The notes: generated by a model from the letters alone, not told the origin. A stretch of 64,000 bases of DNA from Bradyrhizobium nanningense (GCF_004114535.1 NZ_LBJC01000081.1:124001-188000), one strand, 5' to 3'; shown: positions 9,290 to 17,707, numbered from the stretch's first letter. Numbers and translations are program-made.

Positions 9290-9303
9290 TTGATCCAAGT
9301 CAA
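9290..9303. promoter_or_regulatory. FixK/FNR box for the decarboxylase operon
   Basis: TTGATCCAAGTCAA matches TTGA-N6-TCAA. Its centre is about 68 bp upstream of the decarboxylase start at 9229. On the other side is only the end of the SulP gene, which is also read leftward. Confidence 0.8.
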
Positions 9304-9363
9304 CGGTCTGAGGGATCTTGAAAAGCTTCGGCAGCGCGGATGCATTTCGCAGCGCAAAAACCG

Positions 9364-11061
9364 TTAGCCGCCCTTCGCATCGCTGCCGCCCAGCACGTTG
9401 TCGAGCGTTCGCAGCCATTGTGCACTGTCGGTCTTTTCGGCCAGCCCCTCCGCCCGCAGGAGATCGCGAAGCTGCGCGTGCGCGCCAACGATGCAGAGTG
9501 CGATGTGACGCGAGGCCAGCTCGTCATAGAGATCGTGCAGCATGCGCGCGCCGGCGAGATCGATATAGGGCGATGCCGAGAGATCGCAGACGACCAGCCT
9601 GATATCGGCTGATGTGCCCAGTGCGTTCAGCACCGCCGCCAGGATCGTCTCGGCATTGATGTAGAGCAGCGAGGCCTCGGGGCGAAACGCGATCACGCCG
9701 ACCAGCGGCTCCACGCCCTCGTGCCTGGCGCTATCGGAATAGCGGCCGGTTCCCGGTAACCGCCCCAGAAATGCGATATTCGGCTGCGACGCCCGCGCGA
9801 GCAGCAGGAAGATCGACGCGATCGCAGCGAGCAGCACGCCTTGAAGGATGCCTAGCAGCAGCACCGAAATCAGCGCGATGGCCGCCGCGTAGAAATCGAT
9901 CCGGCTGACCTTCCACATGCGGATCAGCGCGGGAATGTCCACCAATCTGTACACCGCGGCAAAGACGATCGCGGCCAGCACCGCCTTGGGAAGATTGGTC
10001 AGCAGGCCTGTGAAGAACAACAGACACAGCGCCAAGGTGGCCGAGCAGATCACCAATGCAAGGGGCGTACGCGCGCCGGCATTGTCGTTCACGGCCGATT
10101 GCGATAACCCTCCGGCGACCGGGTAGCCGTGGCCGAATGCCGCGGCAAGGTTGGCGGCGCCCAAGCCGAGAAATTCCTGCCGAACGTCGAGCGCATATCC
10201 GTGCTTGGCAGCGAAGCTGCGCGCGGCCGACACACCTTCGATATAGGCCAGCAACAGACAACCCGCAGCAATGGGGAACAGCTCTTCGGGCTCAACCAGC
10301 CCAAAGGTCGGAACGGCAAGGGCCGGCAATCCCTCGGGGATCTTGCCGGTGACCGGCACTCCCATGGCAGGCAGTCCAAGCAGCGTAGCCGCAGCGATCG
10401 AGAGGGCCACGATGGTGATGCCGACCGGCCGCCCCGGCAAGAGCCGCTCACCGAGCAGCAACAGCAGGAGCGCCACGGCACCGACCGTCAGCACCAGCAG
10501 ATTCGTATCGCCAAGCTGGCCAACGATGTGGATGGCCCGATCGAAGAAATGGCGACCGCCGCCGGGAATGCCGAACAGGCTCGACAATTGGCTCATGATG
10601 ATGGTGAGCCCGGCGCCCGCCTTGAAGCCTACCAAGATGCTGTCGCTGACCAGACGAACGAGAGTAGAGAGCTTGAACAGCCAGGCGATGAGACATAGCA
10701 GCGCCACCGCGCAGGCGACGAGACTGGCAATCTGCGCATAGCGAACCGGATCACCTGCGGCGAGCGAGCCGACCGTGCCCGCGATCATCAGCGAGATGGC
10801 CGAGGTGGGTCCGATGGCGAGCTGGCGCGAGCATCCGAGCAGTGCGTAGCCGATACCGCCGAGAATATAACCGTAAACGCCGATCTGGGGCGGCAAGCCG
10901 GCAAGGGCCGCGTAAGCCAGCGACACCGGGATCGCGTACGCGGCCAGCGTGATGCCGGCCACTGCATCGGAGCGTAGCCAGGCCATGCAATACTCCGAGA
11001 GCCAGCCGAACGGCGGAAAGAACCGCATCCAGCCGACCCGCGGATCGAACGGCGGCTTCAT
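9364..11061 (-). CDS. SulP-family anion transporter with STAS domain
   Basis: 565 residues. The N-terminal half has the SulP signature region (GITLAAYAIPVSLAYAALAGLPPQIGVYG and GPTSAISLMIAGT), about 10-12 membrane segments follow, and a C-terminal STAS domain (SPYIDLAGARMLHDLYDEL) covers roughly residues 440-555. SulP proteins carry sulfate, bicarbonate or dicarboxylates; the substrate here is open. I chose the ATG at 11061 because it overlaps the stop of the upstream YoaK-like gene as ATGA, a sign of translational coupling. The pair should be driven leftward from the FixK box at 11808. Confidence 0.9.
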   Translation of the reverse strand: MKPPFDPRVGWMRFFPPFGWLSEYCMAWLRSDAVAGITLAAYAIPVSLAYAALAGLPPQIGVYGYILGGIGYALLGCSRQLAIGPTSAISLMIAGTVGSLAAGDPVRYAQIASLVACAVALLCLIAWLFKLSTLVRLVSDSILVGFKAGAGLTIIMSQLSSLFGIPGGGRHFFDRAIHIVGQLGDTNLLVLTVGAVALLLLLLGERLLPGRPVGITIVALSIAAATLLGLPAMGVPVTGKIPEGLPALAVPTFGLVEPEELFPIAAGCLLLAYIEGVSAARSFAAKHGYALDVRQEFLGLGAANLAAAFGHGYPVAGGLSQSAVNDNAGARTPLALVICSATLALCLLFFTGLLTNLPKAVLAAIVFAAVYRLVDIPALIRMWKVSRIDFYAAAIALISVLLLGILQGVLLAAIASIFLLLARASQPNIAFLGRLPGTGRYSDSARHEGVEPLVGVIAFRPEASLLYINAETILAAVLNALGTSADIRLVVCDLSASPYIDLAGARMLHDLYDELASRHIALCIVGAHAQLRDLLRAEGLAEKTDSAQWLRTLDNVLGGSDAKGG

Positions 11062-11741
11062 GAGCTCACCTCGGAGCGCACGACTTCGCACCGCAACAGC
11101 ACGATCAGCAGCGCGACGACGGGAAGACCCAGCGCAAGGTCCGGAACAACCTCGGTCAAGAGCGCCCCCAGCGCCGCGCCAAGACCGAAGGCACCGCACA
11201 CGGCCGTGAAGACGCCGGACCGCCGCACCGTCCCAACCGCGGCCGCCCCGGAAGCCACCGCAAAGATGCCCTCGATCGCCTGGCGCATGTTGCCCGTGAT
11301 CATCACCGTGCTGTACGTCGCACCCTCGACCTTGGTGAAGACCGCCGCCTGCATCGCGGCGACGAGCGAAATCCCGAGCGTGCCGGCAATCTCGGGCATC
11401 CGATTATGGAGAATGCCGACGCCGACCAGAAGGAGGATCTCGACCAAGGTGCTGATCGCGCTGGCCCTCTCGCCAGCAGCGCGGCGCAGCCAGGCGGCCA
11501 TCACGATGCCGACCGCGAAGGCCATGATCGGAGGGACAAAATGCAGCGCCCTCGCCCAGTCACCAGCCATTCCGTAAACCCAGAGAAAGACCAGGTTCGC
11601 CGTCTGCGCGTTCGCCATTACACCATGGACGATCCAGGTATAGGCGTCCAGGCAGCCGCCAGCGAAGGCCAGCAGCAGTGCGACGGTGATCGTTTCGTCG
11701 CGGCGCAGCAATGAAGTCGCGGCAATACCCTGTGAGCTCAT
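11058..11741 (-). CDS. YoaK-family (DUF1275) membrane protein
   Basis: 227 residues with six or so hydrophobic segments. It carries the family's N-terminal pattern (LLLAFAGGCLDAYTWI, then GVMANAQTANLVFLW) and the later block GNMRQAIEGIF. DUF1275 proteins are integral membrane proteins of unknown transport role. The start ATG at 11741 is 74 bp from the centre of the shared FixK box at 11808. The stop overlaps the SulP start by 4 nt. A transporter pair is plausible but unproven. Confidence 0.88.
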   Translation of the reverse strand: MSSQGIAATSLLRRDETITVALLLAFAGGCLDAYTWIVHGVMANAQTANLVFLWVYGMAGDWARALHFVPPIMAFAVGIVMAAWLRRAAGERASAISTLVEILLLVGVGILHNRMPEIAGTLGISLVAAMQAAVFTKVEGATYSTVMITGNMRQAIEGIFAVASGAAAVGTVRRSGVFTAVCGAFGLGAALGALLTEVVPDLALGLPVVALLIVLLRCEVVRSEVSS

Positions 11742-11807
11742 GTCCGAGACGTCGTGTGTCGCCGATCTGGCGGTGGCCCATTGACGCCGCGCGGGCGCAG
11801 AGAAGGC

Positions 11808-11821
11808 TTGACTTGAATCAA
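11808..11821. promoter_or_regulatory. FixK/FNR box between YoaK/SulP and the AspT-hydrolase fusion
   Basis: TTGACTTGAATCAA is a match to TTGA-N6-TCAA. The centre lies about 74 bp from the start at 11741 (minus) and 70 bp from the start at 11884 (plus), nearly symmetric. Confidence 0.85.
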
Positions 11822-11883
11822 GCCTCCGAGGGGCTTTGAGGATTCAATTTCCATCGGAACAAACGCGCTGGGGAATCGCGACC

Positions 11884-14472
11884 ATGGACACCATCAGGTG
11901 GATCATCTCCACCGCTCCCGAAATCTTTCTGCTGATTGCGGTTGCCCTTGGGACCGTGCTCGGCCGGATCAGGATCCGCGGCTTCTCGATCGGCACCACC
12001 GCATGCACGCTCATCGTCGCCGTGCTCATCGGTCAACTCGGCAGCTTCGCGTTTCCGTCCGTGCTGCGGGTCATCCTGTTCAGTCTGTTCGTGTTCACGA
12101 TCGGCTACAAATCGGGACCTGAATTCTTTGCCTCCTTGAGCATCCGCACTCTGGCCCAGGTCGCGATGGCGCTCGTGCTTGGCGGCACGGGCTTGATCAT
12201 CGTGCTGGCCTTTGCGTTTACGGTCGGCCTCGATCCAGGCACCGCTTCGGGGCTTGCGGCAGGTGCGCTGACTCAATCCTCAGTCATCGGCACTGCCTCG
12301 GGCGCCCTGGCGCAGCTTGGGCTGCCGAAGGCACTGCTCGAGCAGCAAGAGGCGAATATCGCTGCCGGCTACGCCGTCACCTACGTTCTCGGATACATCC
12401 TGACGCTCATCTACGTCCCGTTCGTTGCGCCCAAGCTGATGGGGGTCAATCTCAAGGACGAAGCCAAGAAGCTCGAGATCGAGCTTGCCGGGGGCGAGCC
12501 TCCCAAGACCGAGAACCTGCATTACCGCAAATTCCAGGCGCGCGCCTATCGCGTCTCGGCGGCCGCGGGCCGAACCGTGAAGGCTATCGAGGAGGAGATC
12601 GGCAGCCGCACCGTCATCGAGCGCATTGTGCGCCAGGGCGCCGACATCGAGCCGCATCTCGACACCGTACTCGAGGCCGGCGATGACATCGTGATCGCCG
12701 GGCGGACAGCGGTGATCGTTGCAGCGCGGCCCGTGCTCGGCACCGAGATCGACGCCGACGAGATCCTGAAGGCGATGCCGGGCAATGTGGTCGATGTGCT
12801 GGTGGACAACCGCAATCTGCACGGCCGTTCGGTCCAGGACGTCGCCGATCGCGTCGGCAGCAATGCGCGCGGCGTGTTCCTGCGCACGCTGACACGGATG
12901 GGGCGCGAGGTGCCACTCAGTCCTGACACCCGCATCTATGTCGGCGACGTCATGACCCTGGTCGGCACCAGCCGCAACATCGAACGTGCAGCCGCGCAGG
13001 TCGGGCAGATCTTGCGCACCGGCGATCGTACCGACATCGCCTTTCTCGCGGCCGGCATTGCCGTCGGCCTGCTGGCCGGCCTGATCAGCTTCAAGGTCGG
13101 AGGCATTGCGCTGACGCTCGGCGGTGGAGGCGGCGCCTTGATCGCCGGCCTCGTCTGCGGCTGGTTGCGGTCACGCCGCCCGACCATGGGCGCAATGCCG
13201 CCTGCCGCGCAGCAGACGCTGAGCGACCTCGGCCTCGGCGGCTTCATTGCCGCCATTGGCCTCGGCAACGGCCATGCAGCCTGGATCGCGATCCAGGCGC
13301 ATGGCTTGCTGCTGGTCGGCATGGGCCTCGTCGTCACGCTCGTGCCCCTGATCGTGGCGACGCTGTTCGCGTACCACGTGCTGCGCATGAACCCGGTCGT
13401 CACGTGCGGCGCGCTGGCAGGAGCCATGACGGTCGACGCGGCCGTAACGGGGGCCTGCGAGGTCGCCGAAAGCCAAACGCCGGTGCTCGGCGTCGCCGTG
13501 CCCTATGCGGTGGGTAACGTCGTCCTGACGGTGCTTGGTCCCATCATCGTGGCCGCGACATTACCGGCTGAGGAGGACGGGATGCGGTCGTATTCCTCAA
13601 TCCAGCGACTGCGAGCAGTGCTGCTCGCGCTCGCTTGTCTGATCGCGCCGGCCCGTGCCGATGATCAAGCTGCCCCGCGAGGCATTCAGGAAGAGATCTG
13701 GGCTCTGCCGTCGCCGCTCCCGATGTTCGCTTATCTGGTGCGCCCCGTAGGCGACGGCCCCTTCCCGCTGGTGATCATGAACCACGGCGTGTCGCTCAAC
13801 CCGACCGATCGCAGCTTCTTCCCACTGGTCGAGTTTCGCGACGCTGCCAAATGGTTTGCCAGGCACGGCTATCTCGTGGTGGCCCCGGTCGGCACGGGAT
13901 ATGGCGCCTCCGCGATCGACATCCCCGAGCGCGGGATCTACGGCCCGTTCTTCTCGAAGGTGGGCAAGTGCACCAATCCGAATTTCCGCGATCCGGGTCT
14001 TGCCGTCGCCCAAGTCGACCTCTGGATCATCGACTATATGGTGGCCGAGAAGCGCATCCTGCCTGACGGCGTGATTGTGGTCGGACAATCCGCCGGCGGA
14101 TGGGCCTCGATCGCGCTGTCGAGCCTGAACCCGCCGCAGGTCAAGGCGATCATTATCTTCGCCGCAGGTCGCGGCGGCCGGGTCGGCGGCAAGCCGAACA
14201 ACAATTGTGCGCCCGACAAGCTGGTTGAGACCACGGGCGAGCTCGGCCGTACCTCACGGGTGCCGATGTTGTGGATCTACATCGAGAACGACACGTTCTT
14301 CGGGCCAGTACTGTCGAAGCGGATGCATCAGGCCTTCACGGCCGCGGGCGGCAAGGCCGAATACCACCTGATGCCGCCGTTCGGCAACGAGGGGCATTAT
14401 TTCATCGGCTCGCCGGATGCCATTCCGATCTGGTCGCCGCTCGTGTCCAATTTTCTCGACAAGCTCAAATAG
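11884..14472 (+). CDS. AspT-type exchanger fused in frame to a secreted-type alpha/beta hydrolase
   Basis: 862 codons without a stop. Residues 1 to about 560 are a second AAE-family exchanger: N-terminal membrane block, the QSSVIGTASGAL stretch, two TrkA-C-like domains near 200-385, then another membrane block ending PYAVGNVVLTVLGPIIVAATL. From residue 567 a second module starts MRSYSSIQRLRAVLLALACL with ARADD shortly after, a complete signal peptide, followed by a dienelactone-hydrolase-like domain with nucleophile Ser736 in GQSAGG and a late His (EGHYFIG). The internal ATG at 13582 has GAGGAGGACGGG just upstream, so the hydrolase may also be made alone. The exchanger start is the ATG at 11884. 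The FixK box is 70 bp upstream. Confidence 0.85.
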   Translation: MDTIRWIISTAPEIFLLIAVALGTVLGRIRIRGFSIGTTACTLIVAVLIGQLGSFAFPSVLRVILFSLFVFTIGYKSGPEFFASLSIRTLAQVAMALVLGGTGLIIVLAFAFTVGLDPGTASGLAAGALTQSSVIGTASGALAQLGLPKALLEQQEANIAAGYAVTYVLGYILTLIYVPFVAPKLMGVNLKDEAKKLEIELAGGEPPKTENLHYRKFQARAYRVSAAAGRTVKAIEEEIGSRTVIERIVRQGADIEPHLDTVLEAGDDIVIAGRTAVIVAARPVLGTEIDADEILKAMPGNVVDVLVDNRNLHGRSVQDVADRVGSNARGVFLRTLTRMGREVPLSPDTRIYVGDVMTLVGTSRNIERAAAQVGQILRTGDRTDIAFLAAGIAVGLLAGLISFKVGGIALTLGGGGGALIAGLVCGWLRSRRPTMGAMPPAAQQTLSDLGLGGFIAAIGLGNGHAAWIAIQAHGLLLVGMGLVVTLVPLIVATLFAYHVLRMNPVVTCGALAGAMTVDAAVTGACEVAESQTPVLGVAVPYAVGNVVLTVLGPIIVAATLPAEEDGMRSYSSIQRLRAVLLALACLIAPARADDQAAPRGIQEEIWALPSPLPMFAYLVRPVGDGPFPLVIMNHGVSLNPTDRSFFPLVEFRDAAKWFARHGYLVVAPVGTGYGASAIDIPERGIYGPFFSKVGKCTNPNFRDPGLAVAQVDLWIIDYMVAEKRILPDGVIVVGQSAGGWASIALSSLNPPQVKAIIIFAAGRGGRVGGKPNNNCAPDKLVETTGELGRTSRVPMLWIYIENDTFFGPVLSKRMHQAFTAAGGKAEYHLMPPFGNEGHYFIGSPDAIPIWSPLVSNFLDKLK
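13582..14472 (+). CDS. Possible internally initiated secreted alpha/beta hydrolase
   Basis: This is an alternative product of the 3' part of the fused frame, 296 residues from the ATG at 13582. A strong GAGGAGG ribosome site lies about 5 nt upstream, and the first 30 residues form a textbook signal peptide ending in an ARA-type cleavage site. In this numbering the nucleophile is Ser170 (GQSAGG). If this start is used, the enzyme would be exported to the periplasm and freed from the exchanger. The fused and internal starts may both be used; sequence alone cannot decide. Confidence 0.55.
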   Translation: MRSYSSIQRLRAVLLALACLIAPARADDQAAPRGIQEEIWALPSPLPMFAYLVRPVGDGPFPLVIMNHGVSLNPTDRSFFPLVEFRDAAKWFARHGYLVVAPVGTGYGASAIDIPERGIYGPFFSKVGKCTNPNFRDPGLAVAQVDLWIIDYMVAEKRILPDGVIVVGQSAGGWASIALSSLNPPQVKAIIIFAAGRGGRVGGKPNNNCAPDKLVETTGELGRTSRVPMLWIYIENDTFFGPVLSKRMHQAFTAAGGKAEYHLMPPFGNEGHYFIGSPDAIPIWSPLVSNFLDKLK

Positions 14473-14500
14473 CCGCCACGAGAACCTCGGAGTTCAAGAC

Positions 14501-15070
14501 ATGGCACATTGCGAAGCTGCAAGGCCGGTGTTTCTCACTCAGGCCATTCTTGCGGCCGTTCTATCGGCGACCTGCGCCGCGGCACCCGCCCTTGCCGAGA
14601 TCACGCCCCGCGGACAGCGCACGGCCAACGATATCAAATACGGCGACTGGAAGAAGCTCTGCTTCAAGGCCGCTGGGGCCCCGCTGCTTTGCAGAACCAC
14701 GATCTCGGGGACTTACGAGACCGGGCAGATGGCGGTCCGGATCGATCTGATCGAGCGGGAAAAAGACGGCAATGCGCGCATGCAGATCTTTGTGCCCGTC
14801 GGCATGTACCTGCGAACACCAGCGAAGCTGAAGGTGGACACCGGCCAGTACCACCCGATTCCCTACAATTGGTGCCTCAGCAACAGCTGCATCGCGGGCG
14901 ACGTGGCGAGTTCGAAACTGGTCAAGGAGATGGAGACGGGAAAGACGCTGACGTTGGAAGTCGTCGATTCCAATCTCCTGTCGCTGACGACGTCCCTGCC
15001 TCTCGCTCAATTCCGCGCCACCCACCAGGGGCCGCCGGCGCAGACGCTCGAGCAAGACATCGACGAGTGA
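14501..15070 (+). CDS. Invasion-associated locus B (IalB)-like secreted protein
   Basis: 189 residues with an N-terminal signal peptide (VFLTQAILAAVLSATCAAAPALA). The mature part begins with the pattern of PF06776: YGDWKKLC, then paired cysteines (PLLCRTTI, YNWCLSNSC) and a central METGKTLTLEV stretch. IalB was named in Bartonella, but the family is widespread in harmless alphaproteobacteria and its biochemical role is unknown. The gene follows the exchanger-hydrolase fusion by 28 nt and is probably in the same FixK-controlled transcript. Its end faces the convergent FixK-like regulator gene. Confidence 0.85.
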   Translation: MAHCEAARPVFLTQAILAAVLSATCAAAPALAEITPRGQRTANDIKYGDWKKLCFKAAGAPLLCRTTISGTYETGQMAVRIDLIEREKDGNARMQIFVPVGMYLRTPAKLKVDTGQYHPIPYNWCLSNSCIAGDVASSKLVKEMETGKTLTLEVVDSNLLSLTTSLPLAQFRATHQGPPAQTLEQDIDE

Positions 15071-15088
15071 CGGATCGCCCGCCTGCTC

Positions 15089-15754
15089 TCAGGCGTCGTA
15101 CTCGGCCAGCCCCTTGCGGTCGAGCAATACGATTTGTCGCTGTGTCGCTCCCTCGAACTTCAGCATTTTTTGGCCGCGCAGTGTGGAGCACGCGCGCGAG
15201 ACCGTTTCGAGGGTCAATCCGAGATAGTCTGCAATGTCGCGACGGCTCATTGGCAGTACCAGGATCCTGGGATGGCCGAGCCGCTCGTCGAGCTCGAGCA
15301 GAAACGCGGCCACTCGCTCCAGCGCCGTCTTTCGGCCGAGCAGAAGCATGTGGTTCTCCGCATGCTGGAGGTTTCTCGTTACGAGGCCGAGAAAGCTCGA
15401 AGCACCCGATTCCCGGCCTTGCATCGTTTCGAGCAGGCTACGCCGCCTCGTGATGCGAACCCTGGTCTCGACTACAGCTTCCGCGGTAAAACGATGAACT
15501 GCGCCATTCTCGAGACCGAACATGTCGCCTGGCAGGTGGAATGAATTGATCTGGCGGCGGCCGTCGGAGAGTAGTTTGTAGGTACGCACCGCTCCGGCGA
15601 TGATCTGGTAGACGTACTCCGTCTCCTCGCCTTCGCCGAAGACCTCCGTTCCTCTGCGATATCGAAATTCACTGCAGAACACGCGCTCGCCGGCGAGTGC
15701 TGCGAGATGCCCGTCAACCGGACGGCTGCTGGGGGTGTTGGTCCTGAGCAGCAT
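15089..15754 (-). CDS. Crp/Fnr-family regulator, FixK-like (first copy)
   Basis: 221 residues. The cyclic-nucleotide-binding-like barrel covers about residues 20-135 (TEYVYQIIAGAVRTYKLLSDGRR, PGDMFGLENG), then a dimer helix and a winged helix with recognition stretch DIADYLGLTLETVSR. The E..SR pattern there is the one that reads TTGA half-sites in FNR and FixK. The N-terminal cysteine cluster that holds the FNR iron-sulfur centre is absent, so the protein does not sense oxygen directly that way. It resembles the second copy at 19328 closely. Start ATG at 15754; an upstream in-frame ATG at 15787 is less likely. Confidence 0.93.
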   Translation of the reverse strand: MLLRTNTPSSRPVDGHLAALAGERVFCSEFRYRRGTEVFGEGEETEYVYQIIAGAVRTYKLLSDGRRQINSFHLPGDMFGLENGAVHRFTAEAVVETRVRITRRRSLLETMQGRESGASSFLGLVTRNLQHAENHMLLLGRKTALERVAAFLLELDERLGHPRILVLPMSRRDIADYLGLTLETVSRACSTLRGQKMLKFEGATQRQIVLLDRKGLAEYDA

Positions 15755-15787
15755 CGTGAAAGAACTCCGACTGAATTGACAATACAT

Positions 15788-16107
15788 GAATGCTAGGCAG
15801 GAAGCGGCCGAGCGAATTTGATCTGCAGCAACTTTAAGTCCCGCCTAGGTACTTGCCCGGAAGCGGCCCGGCCGCGTCGCTTGCGAATCCGCCTTCAAAA
15901 CGCCTCAGAAGCGCCGAATTGCCAAAAACCGATAGGACGCTTCAAAGGCGTGGAGTTGCGTCGGATCAACAATGCACGTCGAAACTCATCTAACTTGCAG
16001 CAACTTTGGGGATGGCTTCCTGCCGTCGTGTGCTCAAAGCGCGACCGGCGTGGTCACAGCAGGCGCAAGCTTTTCCGGCAAGCCAGCGGACTCTTAGAAG
16101 CAACGAA
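15788..16107. other. Intergenic region with a 12-bp direct repeat
   Basis: There is no convincing gene here. It separates the leftward FixK-like gene from the rightward L,D-transpeptidase gene and should hold both promoters. TGCAGCAACTTT occurs twice, at 15824-15835 and 15996-16007. No perfect FixK palindrome is present. Confidence 0.5.
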
Positions 16108-16542
16108 ATGCCTGCACGATCATCTTCGGGCCTGATCTTGACCGTACTGCTGCTTCTCGGCTTCGCCGGCCAAAGCGCTCACGCATCAATCACAATCCGA
16201 GTTCAGCTTTCCACCCAGACGATGCTGGTCGCCGTCGACGGAGCCGCGTATGCGACCTGGCCAGTCTCGACGGCGCGGCGTGGATACCGCACTCCCACCG
16301 GCACATACCGGCCCTATTCTCTCCAGCGCATGCACTATTCGAAGCTCTACGACTTCACGCCGATGCCCTATTCGATCTTCTTCCACGGCGGTTACGCAAT
16401 TCACGGGACATTTGAAGTCCGCAATTTGGGACGTCCCGTATCCCACGGCTGCATTCGGTTGGCGCCAGAACGAGCGCAATCACTGTTCGAATTGATCCAG
16501 GCTCAGGGACCTCAGAATACGACGATCGAGATCTCGCCTTGA
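16108..16542 (+). CDS. Small L,D-transpeptidase (YkuD domain)
   Basis: 144 residues with a signal peptide (SGLILTVLLLLGFAGQSAHA), then a minimal YkuD domain. The catalytic region reads HGGYAIHGTFEV..GRPVSHGCIRL, with the conserved His and the nucleophilic Cys in SHGCIR. Such enzymes cross-link peptidoglycan or attach proteins to it in the periplasm. I chose the ATG at 16108, just before the signal peptide; an upstream start at 16006 would add a non-signal extension. The gene stands alone on its strand and no FixK box is seen. Confidence 0.9.
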   Translation: MPARSSSGLILTVLLLLGFAGQSAHASITIRVQLSTQTMLVAVDGAAYATWPVSTARRGYRTPTGTYRPYSLQRMHYSKLYDFTPMPYSIFFHGGYAIHGTFEVRNLGRPVSHGCIRLAPERAQSLFELIQAQGPQNTTIEISP

Positions 16543-16581
16543 CGCAAAGGCATCGCGCCATCTCGGCGGACGCCAACGATC

Positions 16582-16926
16582 TTAGCCGGCCCCCTGGATC
16601 GGCGCAGCCTCGGCAAAGCATCGACCCGGCACGTCGATTGGCGGCTTGCAAGCCGCTTTCCGAGGCTTGAGTAGGTCTCGCGGCTGCAGGCGCACCGGTT
16701 CTTTGTCCAGCGCTCTGCGCTTCAATTGCACCGTTGGCAACCTGTCGCTCTTCCCCGAGCGATCTGCGTTCTGTTCGGACCGAGGTCCTGCCGACAGGCC
16801 AGGTAGTGGAATGGCCTGGTGAACGGCCATCGCCGTCGTCATGCCCGCGATGTAGATGAGTGAATGCAACGTGAGTGTCTTGAAAAGCATGATGCTGCCC
16901 ATTCCACTTGTGTCCGTTCTGGACAT
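16582..16926 (-). CDS. Hypothetical protein with one N-terminal membrane segment
   Basis: Up to 114 residues. Residues about 14-38 (LFKTLTLHSLIYIAGMTTAMAV) are hydrophobic and could be an anchor or an uncleaved signal. The remainder is basic and rich in Arg, Lys and Pro, with two Cys near the end. I do not recognise a family. Starts at 16926 and at the Met beginning LFKTL are both possible, and no strong ribosome site decides between them. It could be a chance frame, but no better reading frame covers this stretch. Confidence 0.45.
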   Translation of the reverse strand: MSRTDTSGMGSIMLFKTLTLHSLIYIAGMTTAMAVHQAIPLPGLSAGPRSEQNADRSGKSDRLPTVQLKRRALDKEPVRLQPRDLLKPRKAACKPPIDVPGRCFAEAAPIQGAG

Positions 16927-17056
16927 CGCCGCAAGAATTAATCAAGGCTAGATCGAAGTCCCCACGCCGGCTTGATCTGGCGCAAACGCGGCGCAGCCTA
17001 AGTAAGCATCCCTAGCCGCCGCCCTCACCGCGGCGGGCCTGGCTTTCAGATAAGCA

Positions 17057-17081
17057 AAGCCCCGGCACAAGGCCGGGGCTT
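17057..17081 (-). terminator. Hairpin terminator after the gene at 17112
   Basis: A perfect 10-bp stem, AAGCCCCGGC / GCCGGGGCTT, has a 5-nt loop. Read leftward it is followed by TTTGCTT. It lies 30 nt past the stop of the small secreted protein gene. Confidence 0.7.
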
Positions 17082-17111
17082 CGTAGTGAGACAGGTTTTG
17101 AACGCTGGTAT

Positions 17112-17378
17112 TCAGCGACGTCCGACGCGATTGACGGGACCGCCGCGATTCATCGGCGTTCCCGGCCGTACCGCCTCGCGAGCGGCAGCACGGGCGACGG
17201 GCCGCGGTCTCAGCACGACGCCGGCTCTGGCGACGCAGCTGGGCGGATAGTCAATGTACTGGCAGTACACGACCGCGGCCGCCGGGCCGCTACTGACGGT
17301 CGTTCCCACGACAGCCAATGATGCGCTCATGACCAACCCGGCAAGGGTCAACGATCTGATTGATGGGGGCAATTGCAC
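17112..17378 (-). CDS. Small secreted Arg/Pro-rich protein
   Basis: 88 residues. A signal peptide (SLTLAGLVMSASLAVVGTTVSSGPAAA) is followed by a short mature part with two Cys (VYCQYIDYPPSCVA) and an Arg/Pro/Ala-rich tail ending GGPVNRVGRR. The start is the GTG at 17378, because AGGAGG lies 5 nt upstream and the signal peptide follows at once. The gene lies 35 nt after the gene at 17414 and may share its FixK-controlled transcript. No family is recognised; many short proteins of this kind occur in Bradyrhizobium. Confidence 0.75.
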   Translation of the reverse strand: MQLPPSIRSLTLAGLVMSASLAVVGTTVSSGPAAAVVYCQYIDYPPSCVARAGVVLRPRPVARAAAREAVRPGTPMNRGGPVNRVGRR

Positions 17379-17413
17379 GAGAACCTCCTGACTGCTTCGG
17401 CACCAACAGAGGT

Positions 17414-17707
17414 TCAATAGCAAGGCGGATATGGAGCGTACCCGCAAGCCCTCGGATGGGTGTAACGGTAGCCACCGTAAGCCGCCGCTCCCGCTGCTGC
17501 CGCACCGTAGTACGCGCGGCGATGGACCCGGCGATTGACACCCGCGACACTCATCGGTGTTAGAGGCCGCCCGACCCTCGCTTGGGCGCTATCCAGCGAT
17601 ACGGTGAGAAGGCTTGTCGACGATGGCTGAAGTGACAGCGGAGCTGCCACGAACATCGATAAAGCCGCGATCAGTCCAAGACGTTTGGCAATTCCCGTCA
17701 TGCTCAT
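17414..17707 (-). CDS. Small secreted Ala/Tyr-rich protein under a FixK box
   Basis: 97 residues. The signal peptide is MSMTGIAKRLGLIAALSMFVAAPLS. The mature part has RVHRRAYYGAAAAGAAAYGGYRY and ends PRACGYAPYPPCY, with two Cys. The ATG at 17707 follows GGGAGAG. The FixK palindrome TTGATAAAGATCAA is centred 62 bp upstream, the same spacing as for the metabolic operons in this block. The function is unknown; it should be a periplasmic or surface protein made when FixK is active. Confidence 0.75.
   Translation of the reverse strand: MSMTGIAKRLGLIAALSMFVAAPLSLQPSSTSLLTVSLDSAQARVGRPLTPMSVAGVNRRVHRRAYYGAAAAGAAAYGGYRYTHPRACGYAPYPPCY

Noticed and set aside
15817..15830. A further FixK site (TTGATCTGCAGCAA) upstream of the first FixK-like gene
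   Set aside because: The right half is not TCAA; only one half-site is present.
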